Part shown: positions 22,632 through 36,428 of the stretch, piece after piece
How the letters are laid out: each line of letters opens with the position of its first letter
Numbering within the stretch: position 1 is the stretch's first letter
Source of the DNA: Marisa cornuarietis
Taxonomy: Eukaryota; Mollusca; Gastropoda; Architaenioglossa; Ampullariidae
Reading direction: 5' to 3'
DNA length: 64,000 nt
Assembly (NCBI GenBank): GCA_004794655.1
Contig: SMMW01000597.1
Location: 310,001 to 374,000, forward strand
Position numbers and translations under genes: made by a program
Notes under the pieces: generated by a model
Told to the model about the DNA's origin: nothing
Databases searched by the model: none
The model's input: only the letters and a program-made list of their open reading frames with translations

Positions 22632-22695
22632 GATTTCTTCTCCTCCTCTCGCACCTCTTATCTTCTGACTGGGTTTAGCAGACGACAAACACTAC
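22632..22695 (-). promoter_or_regulatory. Putative 5' UTR piece of the ABCA gene, preceded by a splice acceptor
   Basis: On the minus strand a pyrimidine-rich ttttgtgcag precedes 64 bases leading to the ATG. This would make the coding start lie in the second exon, with a non-coding first exon upstream (higher coordinates). The acceptor is inferred from sequence only; the UTR could instead be continuous. Confidence 0.35.
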
Positions 22696-23119
22696 CTGCA
22701 CAAAAGAAGAGGACTGTCATAGAAAGTGAATCAGTGTGATGCATACTATGATTTTTAAAAAAAAATTCAATTTGCAGTGTATATGAAAGAAGGCGTTGTT
22801 CGGTTATGTTTGGTCAAGAGGCTTCACGAAATCACGTTCCATGTGATGGTCCCTTGGCTGAATACATTTTACCTGATTTTATAATTTTTTACGAAGTAAA
22901 CATCCTTGATCTTCACAAAGTTTACTCTGTACACAAATGTAACCTGATATTTACTTTTCATTCTTCAAAAATTATACAAAAAGCAAATATTGTGTTTCCT
23001 TTGCTGTTAAAAAAGGTCAAGGTCGTCCCTTAACCTTTTCAGGTCGTTAGGTGTTAGAGATCTCACTTTTCGTGGGGCCAGTTTTACGTGAGGGAGGGGG
23101 GTGCCCATCTCCTCTCCCT

Positions 23120-23262
23120 CACTACCTTACCTTCCCCAACCCTATATGGAGTCAGGTCCCCATTCCCGACAACTAAGTCGACTGGAAAAAAAGTTTTCTG
23201 CGCTGCTCGGGTATAAAACCAGCGAGCCTCTCAGCTCTAACCACTTGGCTATGCCCTTCCCC
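23120..23262 (-). repeat. tRNA-related SINE-like repeat, copy 2
   Basis: Minus strand reads gcatagccaagtggttagag and then ggttttatacccgagc, an A-box and B-box pair like a tRNA-Leu/Ser head. It ends before the (AC)n run at 23301-23335. Confidence 0.45.
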
Positions 23263-23295
23263 TTAACTCCTGTTATCCCTCGCTCCATTGACATG

Positions 23296-23300
<5 letters not shown>

Positions 23301-23335
<35 letters not shown>
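23301..23335. repeat. (AC)n microsatellite
   Basis: A 35-bp AC run adjoining a SINE-like copy. Confidence 0.9.
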
Positions 23336-23336
<1 letters not shown>

Positions 23337-23665
23337 CGTACGCACGAAAGCTGACAGGCCTGTAAGTTACCAAGTAGCTCCGTTCGTTGAATAGACAGAC
23401 GTAGGTGAGAAATGTGTTAAAGTAGGCCAGTCGAGCCAAAGAAAAAAAAATGGTAAGCCAGTACTTAAGCTAGCGGTAGTTTTTGAAGAGGAAAAAAGCG
23501 GACACGGATGGACGAACAAACACGGATATAGTGTAATCCTACACAGAATGCCTACAGTACAACTACGCACAATCCTAAGCCCCTTCAACAACACCTCGAT
23601 CCGAGGCCAGCTCTTGATGCGAGTCCCTTTCTGGTTCTGTTTCGAGACAACCAATGAACCTCGAG

Positions 23666-23743
23666 GAAGTCTCCGTATAAATAAATAAATACAAACAGAC
23701 CCGTTTGAAGTCTCCGTATAAATAAATACAAACAGACCCGTTG
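23666..23743 (+). repeat. Two-unit tandem duplication (41 and 37 bp)
   Basis: gaagtctccgtataaataaa to cagacccgtt occurs twice in a row. The units differ by one aaat step inside, which suggests a recent duplication. Confidence 0.85.
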
Positions 23744-25105
23744 TATTTCCAAAGAACTTTTCTCCTTCCCATCCTTAGCGAAACGGAGGTGCGGCAACTC
23801 TACTGGGAATCATACTCGCCATCTTAATTCAGCGAACAGACGCACAGACGCAAAATGGTGGTCTACATGTGTTCCTTTGATAGTGCCACAGTGGTTTGTT
23901 TGTTTGTTTACTTGTTTGTTTGTTCTTTAAATAAAGGTCTTTCTTGTATGAACGTTCTCAATTTTCGAGAGCTCACCTACAAGTTTTATAAAGAAACGAA
24001 AATTGCGGATCCGTCAACGGTCCAGACTACGTCTTCGGGGTTTAACATCAAATACAAGTTCCGCCTGGAGTCTGACCTCAGAGGGTGGAGCACAGCGTAA
24101 AATTTCGGCGAAGGTGGTGTCTTCAGATGCAAGATGTCAGATATTTTGCTGTAAACATGTAGTTCATCTTGATGCATCCGGGAACAAACAATAACTGCTT
24201 GACAGGTTAATTTCAGAAGATATTCACAAGTTTCGCGTTGCTAGACTACTCTACGGACATGCGCAAATCCATGGCTCAAGAACTTCTACCTGAATGGAAA
24301 ACTCTGATCAATAACCTCTAACTGCTACGACAAAATTTGCGTTGGTATGGCTTAACCACGCGGCTGATAATTTAAATGAAAGATTTATTTATTCATTTAT
24401 TTGGTGCACATCGATTACAACCTCAACACAAACAAGCGCCTATATGCAAAATTTAGGTGTTAGAATGTAGCTTTTCGTTCACCAGGCAATAGTCTGTATC
24501 ATCCAACAAGAAGGATGGTGGATTACTGAATGTCAGTTTAGAAATAGCAGGAGAAATAGCAGGAGCCGCTCAAAATAATGATATAAAATAAACAGGGGCA
24601 TTGCATGATAATAGCATAAAACATGGAGAACAAATCTGACAACATTTTTATAAATATTTAGTTTTCAAATTACATAATAGGCAACAGAAGAGAAGGTAAA
24701 AGAATGAAATAGAGGGAGAGAAGGAAATGAAACTTGTCCAGATTTTAATTTTATATCATACATCATATTATCATTGAACACTGAATTGAACAATATAGGT
24801 AAAACAACTTTGCGCTAGTGATAAAAATGCTTACTCATATTGAAATACCAGCAGCCGATGATGCCGAAGACGAAGTGACAATAAGACATTTAAAAATTTA
24901 TTGTGAGTAAAATGTTGATACAAAACCTTGTACAGCGTCACTGTTTATCTGTCGCTGTGAGTCTCTACGTCACAGTCCTCCCTCCTCTTCTCTAGAGCTA
25001 ATCACGTGTTGGTGTCAACAGTTTGTCACACTGTACCATGGGGAAAACTTGAACATGTCGAAGGGCATTACATCACGAATCGTTCTGGCGCTTTTCCTTA
25101 AGGAC

Positions 25106-25120
25106 GGGCCGCCATCTTGA
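25106..25120 (-). promoter_or_regulatory. YY1-like CAAGATGGCGGC word, possible ABCA core-promoter element
   Basis: On the minus strand tcaagatggcggcccgtc lies 2.5 kb upstream of the ABCA ATG. In animals the AAGATGGCGGC word is the YY1 site common at transcription starts. Similar AAGATGGCG words in the same orientation occur at 23818-23825 and 28063-28072. Motif sight only. Confidence 0.3.
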
Positions 25121-25237
25121 GAACTGGGACCAGGACTACACACGACGGCACAATCTTCTTCCGCTCCGAGAAAAAAATCCCCGATACTCCTCATATCGTT
25201 GTGCTTCTTTAATCATTGTCCTCTTCGCCGCCGCTCT

Positions 25238-25271
25238 CATCACCACCACCACCACCACCACCACCACCACA
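25238..25271. repeat. (CAC)n microsatellite
   Basis: About eleven CAC/CCA triplets in a row. Confidence 0.9.
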
Positions 25272-28258
25272 ACTACTGCTGCTGCGCCTACTATTGGCGT
25301 TGTCGGTTAACACATCCCTCCTTTTTTTTTTAAACAGTATACTGTTTGTGTTTTGTGCTCGGCACCTTCAAGTCTTGGAAGCGAGTTATCTCAAGAGACC
25401 TGGTCAAGTCCTCGACTTATATATATATATACACTGCATTATTAATTTCACTGTTTTATACTGATTTGCAACCTCCATCTCTTCCGCTCTTTGACCTATT
25501 CAGTTATCCCCTCTGTCTCTCACTGACACCACAATGGAGTAATTCTGGTCGATATTAGACAAGCCAAGAGTGTAGTTCGTTTCCAGGTTAGAGCAATGAA
25601 TGTAAGCCAACAGCTGTTCGTTTGATATTCTCTTATGCAGTTCGCATCTTTGTAGCTTGAGTCACAGTCACCAAGCTCTCAAAAGGATATTTGTCCCCAG
25701 CAGCAACCGTCCATCAGAGGCACGCTTCACACCTTCGTGCGACATTTCCGGAAGGTAAATCAGCACTACCTCCAGTGATTACTTCCCCTACCTTCAGGAC
25801 GCCGGAGACGTTTTGTCTTCAGATCGCGAAATTGCGAAATTAGTCTCTACCTCCTCAAAAACTTACTTGTATATTGCATTCTTACTATGTGACCTTTTTC
25901 TATCTATTACAATATTCCAATATTATTATTTTTCGTTTGTGATCAGAGGTTTTGGTACGAATATCTACCAAGTCTGTTTGATGATGTGGCTGAGTATTTC
26001 ACATTCTTAAATTAAATGTATTAATAGGCGTTTTGCTTTGGTTGGTCTGTGTGTGGGGTGGGGCGGGGAGAGATGGATGAAGACAGTCTAGGTTACGTTT
26101 TACCTGTTAGTATTTTATAGACAAAGATAATTTCGTCAGTTGCCTGTTTTTCAGAGAAGTAAAATAAGACTTAGCATGTTTGTTCTGTTCAGAAATACGC
26201 TTTCCGTGAAACACATTCTAACCGGACAAATGAGGATAAAGATTTGGCAAAGATTTGATATAGCAGTCATGTAAAACACATTAAAACCTTGTGAAATATT
26301 TGTCCAAATTGTCGGTTAGGGAGGACCTTTAACCAATGTTCCGATACAGATGCTACTACCGTGCGATTTAACGCGCAGGTGAGAGAGAGTGAGTGTGATA
26401 GAGAGAGAGAGAGAGAATAAAAGCGAGAGAGGTATTTATGTTTACGGCTGTGGTGAAAATAAGGTGACGACAAACTTAGCATCTCGTCCATCATCTCCTA
26501 TAGGTATGCGGGGAAACGTTTTTTAACCGCCGAGTTTGGAATTTAACATTTCGACGGCAGGTTTGATCAAACAAAAAGCACAGAACTGTGTATATGTATA
26601 ATAATGGCAAAACTCATTGGCTTAATTTTGTGTGTGCTACTGGAATAGTTTACAAATTTAAACAGGCATCTACTGAACCATTCATATTATTCTCAGATTC
26701 CATTTTATCCGCCCAGTTATGAAATGCATACATATACGTACATACATACATACACACACGTGTGAGCTACATGTCATGTTACCTGCAGGCCTGCTCGGTG
26801 TATTGATCACTCCCTGCTGCTGTGTCCCTTTCTCAACCACCGACCACTTTTTCCTCGCAAAAGGGAATAAAATCAATCCACAAAAATCAGAACGAAGCAA
26901 AAAAACCACATGCCGCAGCTTATCCCCCTCCCATTTTGTGAATGTCTGCCACACACCTTCCGAAATGGGAACACGGTTGTGAAATACAGTGTCGGCTTTT
27001 GTTGACGGGGGCTCACCAGTCGAGTGACGTCTCCACGGAGAACACCAGCGGAAAAGAGAGCAAAAGGTCCGGCTGCTTTCTACTGGCCCTTGGGTCTGTA
27101 CCGGAGCCGACTCCTGTTCGCTAGAATTTACAAAATAAATGATAGACCTCTCTCTCTACACTGCACACGTCGTCTTCCTCTGTGTCATCAGGTCACGGGA
27201 CATGCGCTCTCACGCGTTAGCGGTAATGAACCGTTAGCCTATACTCGTGGCCTTTTTGCGAAAGCATGGTCTACGTGCATGCGAGGCTGGCGCGGTTGAA
27301 TGGTGCCGACAGGTTTCCGTGCCTTGCAGTGGTTAGAGCCAGGGAGACCACGCCCTTTCACCTGTGACATCATGCACGCACTCTCCGAGCTAAGAGGGGG
27401 TCAAGAGCACCTTTAAAAATGGATGATTGATGAAGCCAGTGATGATGAATGCAATTTCACAAAACCTACCTCTGGACTCTCTCTCTCTCTCTCTGTGCGT
27501 GCGTGCGTGCCCATCCTTATATTTAAATGGCTGCTGATATTCGGTAAGACTGGTAATATGCGAAAATTGTTCTCTAGATTCTTTGCAAATTTGTAAGTCA
27601 GCGCGAAACGGGGGAATAGCGCAAAAGATTTTGCTGGGTGAAAGCTGAAATCTTTTTCGTTTAGTACCTATCAGCTCTGAAATACTATACATGTCTTTTT
27701 TGTACTGATTTGGTGACCGAGAAAAACTTCTTAAAAATATGATTCCTTTAAGGTTAAAGGAACGCATTTTGTTCGATGATTTTCGTTTGTTTGCAGAGTT
27801 TTAGGTAATATGTTCTTAAAATTGTTATTTCAAACCTTACTTCGTATATGAAACTTGTTTGGTTTATTAACTATTGTAAAATATAATGCGAGATGATTTC
27901 CTTACACTTACAGATATATATGGTCGATTGATGAAAGCAATTGTGTGCTTTGCATATGCGGAAACGAGTACGCGCTCGCAAAGAAAACTCATAATGCATG
28001 CGCAGACAAGTCCCTTGTTCACCTACATGGTAATCCGACCACATTCGCCAGACAACAAGCAGCGCCATCTTGCATAGTCACCCTCGCCAGCAGAGCTTCC
28101 ATTTTTCTTTAGAACAAATTCCGAAATCTTAACTGCCAGATACTAGCAGCACATTTTCACATTTTTAGGAAGAACGAACCGAAACCCAGCAACAAAAGTA
28201 CAGCAGCAACCAAGTGTTGGTTACTTGCTTGGAGAAACGAATATAGGTAAAGGATCAT

Positions 28259-28261
<3 letters not shown>

Positions 28262-28347
<86 letters not shown>
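28262..28347. repeat. (TG)n microsatellite
   Basis: A pure 86-bp TG run; Cys/Val and His/Thr open frames across it are artefacts. Confidence 0.95.
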
Positions 28348-28350
<3 letters not shown>

Positions 28351-28473
28351 AATGATTGGCTATAACTTATCGCAAGATTCTGTTTCCTCAAAATCTGGGA
28401 GACTATCCCCATCTTCCGTTCTCGAGGCACACACCTACAAACCTCAACATGCACAGAAATAGTTCGACAACAC

Positions 28474-28540
28474 TGACGTCAGGATTGTACTTACGCCATA
28501 AAGGCCTCAGCCAATGGGTGAGCTGGGAGAATGTGTTAGC
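28474..28540. mobile_element. MITE, GACGTCA family, partial inverted copy 3
   Basis: tgacgtcaggattgtac followed by cctcagccaatgggtgagct is the reverse complement of the copy at 7639-7744. The second terminal repeat is not seen. Confidence 0.5.
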
Positions 28541-28615
28541 GACGCGTTGTTGTAAGATTAATACCAATGAAGACAACGTTCTACTGAAATGTCGTCTTGA
28601 AATGACTTTGTAGGC

Positions 28616-28617
28616 GA

Positions 28618-28698
<81 letters not shown>
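28616..28698. repeat. (GACA)n microsatellite
   Basis: About twenty GACA units, 270 bp from the (TG)n run, with a MITE remnant between. Confidence 0.95.
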
Positions 28699-28700
<2 letters not shown>

Positions 28701-30349
28701 TACAGCACTGTGTAGATAATGTATGCACGCAGCCTCTTGTATCCCGTGTGAGATGTGCACAGTCCGTGTGAAGGAGTGTAATGACACAGTTGAACAGAGC
28801 TTTTTTAGAGTGCCAGGGGTTTGAGCAACTTGTGAACCGGTGCTTGGCAGAGGATAGGTCTAACCACACCCTTTTCAAACAAACCGCTTCTCTTGTTGCG
28901 CTTTAGTGCTGGTGACTTAGAGTCACGGGAACAGAGGCCAGAGAAGAGAGGTGTCATTTTTCACCTGACTCACCTGAAATGAAAAGGCTCCAGAGAAAAG
29001 GCTACTTACATACAGCTAAGCCTCAGACTCGTACTGCCAGGGAAAATATCATTGCACTTTCTTTTTGAAACTAGATTCTGGGAACTGCTCTTAATTTAAC
29101 AATTTCTAGCTCTCTATCAACTAAGCCATTTCAAGGAAATTACGGTAGGGCATTGTCTTCCCTTTAAGTTTGATAATAAACATGCAGCTGTCTGTCCGGT
29201 TCTGTCTGTCTGTATGTGTGTCTGTATTTTTTTTTTATTAATTGTTGCCAAGATTTCCTGCTTTGACGCACGATTCTTGTAATTAACATCATAGTGGTCA
29301 CTATGTAAGATGAACAATAAATAGTCTTGTCCAGTTGTTTTAACCCACTTTGACACAAAAATTCTTCGAAGTGCTCGTGAACCAAGCCACGCGATTTCAA
29401 GCACAGACAAGAAGAACGAAAGCAAGTTACGTGTTGGAGAAAACGAAACTTGAAAGTCCTGAATCTCGAACAGACACAACACAAAGTCAAATGTACCCAT
29501 GAACTCCTGTTGTTGATCACACCAAGTTCGTGAACACACTTTCTTTTCTGGCTCTTGAGGGTGTACCCAAAAGTCCGTGCGCCAATGCTATGTCTTTTTT
29601 TCTTTGGAGGGAGGGGGCTTGCACTCATATTTCCTTAACAGGAACAGATATTTACTTCCCAGCACTGACGACACACACCCTGCACATTAGGGTGGACAGT
29701 TCTGAATACCCCTTTGTGCTGTCAGCCCTGTCACTCAAGGTGTTTCGTCACCTGGGAAGCTCCAGCAGCAAACGTCCCTTACCTGGGGGCATATTCATGA
29801 AGCGAGGGTACGTCGTTGTCCCGAGGGCAAAAATAAGGGAAAACGTCTTGTCTCCTTAGTTATATAAAGCAGCATCCAGACTCCACGCATACTGTTTACC
29901 CCTGAAACCGTAGTTATAAATCAGTTGAAAACATTGCCGGAGATGAAGTAAGATGAAGCAATATCCGCGGGATCTGGACAGTTCCTGGAAACTATGGAGA
30001 CAAGACGTTTGTCGTTGATTTTTCCCATTTTACCCTCTGGGCAATGACTTACCCACACTTCACGAATACGGTTTCCTCACAGCGAATGCGAACATGTTTA
30101 ACATGTGAGGTGTTTAACGTTCGTCTGTTTCCGTTCTTCTTCAGTGAAATGACCAAGAATGTCTAGAGTTCCACGGATACAGAAAAGAGCTGATAAGACC
30201 TCTGATGTACAGTTATATTTCTGTATGTAAGGTGTCCTTCCCGCTGTAATCGTTACATCCATCGATCTATCGAGAGAATTGGTTGAACATTCATGCATGC
30301 GAAATTCCGCTGTTTTCGATTTTTGTCTAACTTTACTTCAAGAGCTATG

Positions 30350-30613
30350 GGGCCAGTTGCACAACACATTTCTAATTTTAAACACTTTTAGGATTTAACT
30401 CTTTTTAGATAATCAGTTTAAAGTGCACACCACAATTGTAGAATTTTTAAAACTAAAACTGCTTTAAGTAAGATAAAGTTGTTTAAGTCTGACTTTCCAT
30501 CCTGTCAGTACAATATTTTGTATGTTCTTGTGTAATGCATCTAAATGGCAGAGAAGGGATTTTGCTTCTTTAGAACAGTTTTAAGGTTTAGAAACGTGTT
30601 GTGCAACTGGCCC
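30350..30613. mobile_element. MITE with GGGCCAGTTGCACAAC ends, copy 2
   Basis: gggccagttgcacaacacat at the left and gtgttgtgcaactggccc at the right form matching terminal inverted repeats over 264 bp. The interior aligns along most of its length, in inverse orientation, with the copy at 47803-48067. No coding capacity. Confidence 0.8.
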
Positions 30614-31133
30614 AAAGACTACAGATAAGTCTACCTCTAAGGTAGCTCTAAACAGAAAGCAAAGCAGGAACATCTTTCTGCGCAAGCAGACGTTGATCCC
30701 GGAAGCCGACAGTTAACCAATAGACTCCAACCTTGGGGGTAAACGGATGAAGATTTACGTGTATTATTTAGTCTTTAGCTACTGCCCCTAAACAACATCC
30801 ACATACTCTTGCCAACGGAACTCTTCTCTATTACATGATGGCAAAGTGTGCACTTATTAAGGGCGATTTCGAATTATGCATGCATGTGACCTTCAGCCCA
30901 GGTGGTTGGCGTACCACTTCCTGTCGGGTTTATACGTGTAGCACATGTTGGCTATTACCAAAAATAAATAAATAAATAAATAAATAAAGCTCATCGGCAT
31001 TGCTGTGTAGCTGCCTGTACAGTTCAGACCTACAGATGTCCAGCGTCATCCTTTCATTCATTTTCAAAGAATGAGCAAATAAAGAAGCTTCAACATAAAC
31101 ATTCGTTGGGTGTAGTTGCATGCCTCTTTCTCT

Positions 31134-31136
<3 letters not shown>

Positions 31137-31201
<65 letters not shown>
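31137..31201. repeat. (TG)n microsatellite
   Basis: A 65-bp TG run after a short CT tract. Confidence 0.9.
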
Positions 31202-31204
<3 letters not shown>

Positions 31205-32435
31205 CACTTTGTCCATGCCATAAGCCCCTCCATCAAAATGGACCGGAATGTACTGCGCGGTGCGTGTTAATTAAGAGTAGGCATTGACTCACATGCTATC
31301 TGGATTAGCAATAAGAAATATTAACGGAAATAACTAAGAAAACTAACCGTTTGGAATCATTGGTGTTTATTTTCATTATGTGTGAATATTGTGAAAGCTG
31401 TCGTTTGTATATAAACTCATTTCATTTGACTCTAAATTGCGTTGAGCTGGTAATTGGGGACGTACAATTCAGGCTCGGAGTCAATTGTATGACCATTACT
31501 GGTGGTTTATTGTAAGTGTATTTGGGTACACGCACGTGCTGGCGCAGGTGGCGGAGACTTCGAGAGTGTGAGCAGCCCCAGGCAGTGGTTCGATTACTAC
31601 ATCCGGTAGCGTGCACGCTGTGTCCGTGTAACCAAACACTTCTACGATAAGTCTGTGTAAATAACTGTCAGAAGGTGGAGAAATGCACCGGGTTCATTGG
31701 ACGATTTTTATTTATCGTGCTCAAGTAGTGAAGATGAGTGTCAAACGCTGTGCTCTAGTCTTGAAGGTTTTAACTCTCCCATATTTGAACCTGAGGATTG
31801 TGAAGGTTCAAAACCCCCAACACAATTTTCTCAGGCAGCAGACGATGAAGAACGACTTCCCAATACTATATGGTAAGCATCGGTGATGTTCCTCAATTTT
31901 TGCAAACTGCAGGTGGCCATTACAAGTTATGTTTTTTTCCTCTTACTTACGTACTGTCACAAAAGCCTAAAGTATGAAAATTTACCACTGGGACTGATTT
32001 TCCCATTTATACTTGCTAATACGGTTGCTGGTGTAAATAACAGTAAAAAAAGGAGAGACGCCCACACAAATTAAAAAAAGAAAAAGCAGGGATGTATTTT
32101 CGGGAACGATGTTGCAGGTATTCCTTTTCGTTTACTATACGCAAATTACTAACAACGTATTGTGTCACCGGTCACAGCTATAATACTGTGGCTTGAAAAG
32201 TTTAATTTGAAGTAGATTTCTCGAGATAATTTCAGGTGTTCGTGCAGCTACTCTGTGTTGTGTGATGAGAAGAAATATGCTTCTGTACAGCAGACAGGGA
32301 GCCTGGAAGAATACGTCTTTGCGGTACCTCAAAACCCTCTTGCTTCTTAGTGTATAGACTGCTGGGTGACATTCAGGAGCAAAGTGGTGTTCGCATACGA
32401 TAGACACATTCAACAACGACACAGTAGTTTCCCTA

Positions 32436-32870
32436 GGTAAGCAGCTTCAAGTACTTGGGAGCCACCCTCTCCAAGGATGGCAGCTCCACGCTAGATATCC
32501 GCATCAGGATCGCAACAGCAACAGCAGCAATGGCTAGCCTATATAGGATCTGGCATAGCCATAAGATAAGGTTCACTACCAAGTACAAGCTGTACAAATC
32601 CCTGATCCTGCTCTACGGATGCGACACGTGGACTCTGCTCGCCGAAACGGAAAGGAGAATCCAGGCATTCAAGAACAAGTGCCTGAGGAGGCTGCTCCGG
32701 ATCTCATACAAAGAACATAAAACCAACGATTTTGTAAGAAACAAGATGGCCACACTCGTAGGACACCAGGAACGTCTACTATCAACAGTCAAGCGACATA
32801 AACTGGTCTTCTTTGGCCATGTGACCCGGCACGACACCTTGTCGAAGACTATCCTTCAAGGCAACTTTAG
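32436..32870 (+). pseudogene. Non-LTR retrotransposon (LINE) reverse-transcriptase C-terminal fragment, copy 1
   Basis: The open frame reads FKYLGATLSKDGSS, then MASLYRIWHSHKIRFTTKYK, LYGCDTWTLLAETERRIQAF, and HVTRHDTLSKTILQG. This is the thumb and C-terminal block of animal LINE polymerases (K-Y-L-G and L-Y-G-C-x-T-W motifs). The frame lacks the catalytic domain and endonuclease, so it is a truncated copy. A few codons between 'KSLI' and 'LLYG' are missing relative to the copy at 59400-59970. The region is in frame throughout, so it is not very old. Confidence 0.85.
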
Positions 32871-35800
32871 TTACATTTTTTTCTTATGTTTTCCAAGTTT
32901 TCTTAATTCCCAACCGAATTGCTGAGCAAAAATCGCTGGAAACAGAGCACAAAGTATCACAAAAAACATTCCGGTGGTATTTTATGACAAAGAGGCATGA
33001 ACGAATTTATATTAATATTTTTCTCTTAAGCACACCTGGATTTGTCGAGAAAACAGGAAGTGACGAAACAGAAGTATTTCTAAAAATAGCGCCGTCTGCA
33101 CAAGCTGAAGTCGATGAGAAAAGATGATATCCTCGATAAAAGAAAACTGACCAGGACACATTGTGCTGTTGCTGAATGTTCTCTTCGAAACTTAGAGTTA
33201 GTTTGTACTCATGAAGGAAATCCTAAAGATAATGGCAGTAAACGCCAGTGGATTCACTTTGTTCAGGTCTATATACAGGTCTCTGCTTTATTTAAACGTG
33301 CCGTGCAAACTTAGTCCCCACACTGTATTCAAGAATTTCCTCAAAACATTTCAAAATCGATTGTTATCCAGTTACTTATACAGTACAAGCAACATTTCGA
33401 ATTTCAGTAAACCGAAGAAACCTTATTCCTACAGCAGTGCTTACTATACAAAAGCACGAGATGTTAAAACCAACTACGAGTACGAAGAAGCTTAATGAGG
33501 AAGAAATAAGCTTTTACAACGATAAACATGTTTCAAACTATCATTATATTTTTAATTGTAAAATATCCTTATCAGCAGTCAGTTGTAACTATTGTTGCCC
33601 ATTAAATTTTGATCTGATTGACTTACCAGTCTGTTGAATGAATTCAGTTTGGACCATTTAATTATTTTTAAACTTCATTCGAAGCTTCTAAATAAAGTTC
33701 CAATCTTAAGGGTATTCCAAATTTTAAAAAAAAATCGCTTCTTGAACACGACAACCTGAGCGATGTTTCTTCATTTGACTTGAAGACATGCACACTCGCT
33801 GTTACAACTACTTCGAGCGCGTAAGAGAGCTTTTCAGTACAGGAGAGTACTTTTTTCCCCGCCTTCCTAATTGCATGTGAGAATGCCGATGTTTAAAGGC
33901 TTATATTTTTAAAATTAAGCATACTTATCTACTCATATTTTGGGAATTATTATTTTAAAACGAACTTAACTCGATCATAAAAATAATGTTTCCCTCGATT
34001 TGTCCTTTAAGACACGTACGAAGGTTGACATTAATGAGTTTCATTTCACGGTTAAGTCATGATTCTTGCAGAAAATGAAAGGCAACCCATTCCTTGAGCT
34101 AAAAATAATTAATATTGTTTTGAGGTATAAAACAGGACAACCAATCGGAAAAGTTTTTTTTAATTCCTGACAAAATAGCCGTTAATTAGGCTATGGCTAT
34201 ATGATCCTTAAAGTTATTTCAAAGTTAGAAATAATAAAGAGGTGATAAAAAGATATGGGGTTCTCTGCCTTCACCGAAAAATCACTATGTCAATACTAGG
34301 GATCACTAATGACAGTCCATAACCATTAGTAATATCTCACATAGCGACTAGGTCTTTGCCTACGCAAAGTATTAGCTTTAAAAGAAAGAAGAGAATACTG
34401 TACTGGATTCAACGCATACCTTGAAAAACGAAGGATGTCTGAAGTTTGGGCACACATGTCAAGCAAAGCCAAACTCACCTGATGCCGTGTGATCCTGACT
34501 GTTTCCCGACTGTTGTGGCAGAGGCTAGAGCGCAGACCTACCTTTGAACTCTTACCTTACGGTCACATGCGATGGGAGAGGCGGGCTGATCGAGTTTTAC
34601 ATATTTCGCAACGCACAGCCAGGCCTTCGTACCACCTACCTGATCTTAATAAAAAGAAAGCTCATTGCAAAACCGTAGAAGTTGCTAAAGATTTGTTGTA
34701 AGACCACCGAATACCTTCCCATATCAACAGGCAATACAAAGTCGCCCAAACACGCCAATATACGGGCTTGGCACCAATTCTACCATTTTTTATTTTTTTA
34801 TTTTCCTACCCATTACCTTCACTTATCTGTCTCGTCTGTTCATTCGCCTGTGTCTGTGTCGTCCTCCTCCTTCCCATCTACTCGAATGGTTGAGAAATGC
34901 GAGTACAGGTATTCCTAATTTATCCTCAGACCTAATGACGCGTAAGAGTACATTTAAGCGGTTGCCAGCCACTGCAAGTGACACATGATATCATGTAACA
35001 CTCTCCTCTCCCACCCCCAGAGAATTTCCACAACAGGGTACGAGGTGTCGTCCACCACCGCTGCTCCTCCAAAATCATTGCGACCTCATTCTCTCGACCG
35101 AAACCCGCGAGGCTCTTAAGGTGTGCCTCCCACCTACCCTCCCTAACGATTTCTTCAACATTTTCACCCGACTATGATATGCCGATCAAAAGAATTGACG
35201 ATCTGTTTCCTCCAGTCGCACTTCCCTCTTTAGTTGTCTGAAAAAAAGAGTTACAAATGTCTTCCTCTCCCACGCTCTTCCCCCCTCCCGAAGCTCAGTG
35301 AGTGTATTATTTATTTATTCTTTATTAACTCAACAAAAGAGTGGTTGTTGGTAGCACACACGAGTGGAAGATAAGAAAGAACCTGAGCGAGAATGTGCGG
35401 ACGTGCGAAACGGCTGAGTGGGTGTGAGTGTAGGGTAGAAGCCGGGTGTAAGACGAGCCTACAGGGCGGTAGTTATGAAGCGAGGGCTTCTGCCCTGGAA
35501 CAATATGAGGAACTCAAGGACAAGCGTCTTGTATCCAAGGCTTCCACGGTGTGATTGAAATCGAGTGAAATAGATATATAAGAAGCTCGTATGAATAGTT
35601 TGTTAATCAGTCAATTTCAGTTGAACCCTTTTAATAACACTTTTTGCCCCCGCCTTCGTAAAAAGTGATTGATTTTTCTTTTCTTTTTTTTTTTTTTCGT
35701 TGGCCATCTGCCAGAGCAATTCTTGACCATCGTTCCGACCAGAAACGGAGCTTTCGACATCTTCGTTTCCAAACAACCCAGGGTTTTTTTCCACGAAATT

Positions 35801-36330
35801 CTGACACGATCATTGCCACAGACCAACAAGTTCTAATCCAGGCCAATCTTATATGTACTTACCCGAACTTCTCAAATTTAGCCCACAGGTGGGTGTGCGC
35901 GATGTCGCAATACGAACCAGTCAGTGAGATATTTTTAACTCTTGCCCCTTTACCTTTCGTCCTTCATGCCATGCAGATATTACGCCATATCTCCTGCACG
36001 TCACAGCCCTCCTTTAAAAATAAAAGCAATTTCGAAAAAACAACCTCAAAACAAAAACGACATGACACATGATACTGATCATCGATAGCAAGGGGACAGC
36101 ACTGGAAATGATAAAACAAGACTCATAGAAGTCTGTGGTGTGATCACTGCACAAGGGCAGATAATTCACAACGGGACTATTTTGGACAAGAACTAAACCT
36201 CGTGCATGAGTAGTAATTGATATCATCATATCCTCATCAGACAAACAAGGCACAGGGTAAGGCACCATCATATGACGATCACTCTCTGCGTACACATTGC
36301 TGCTGTTAAAAACAATTGAAAGTGTTCTCA

Positions 36331-36427
<97 letters not shown>
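36331..36427. repeat. (ATC)n microsatellite
   Basis: About 32 uninterrupted ATC triplets; the poly-Asp open frame over it is an artefact. Confidence 0.95.

Positions 36428-36428
<1 letters not shown>

Noticed and set aside
28221..28878. Cys/Val, His/Thr and Leu-Ser-Val-Cys repeat frames
   Set aside because: They are readings of the (TG)n and (GACA)n microsatellites; regular short units without spacers also rule out a CRISPR array.
33114..33314. Frame with a Cys-x4-Cys start and a Trp-Ile-His-Phe end, reminiscent of a THAP zinc finger
   Set aside because: The second metal-ligand pair and the conserved proline motif are missing, and the following sequence is not coding-like.
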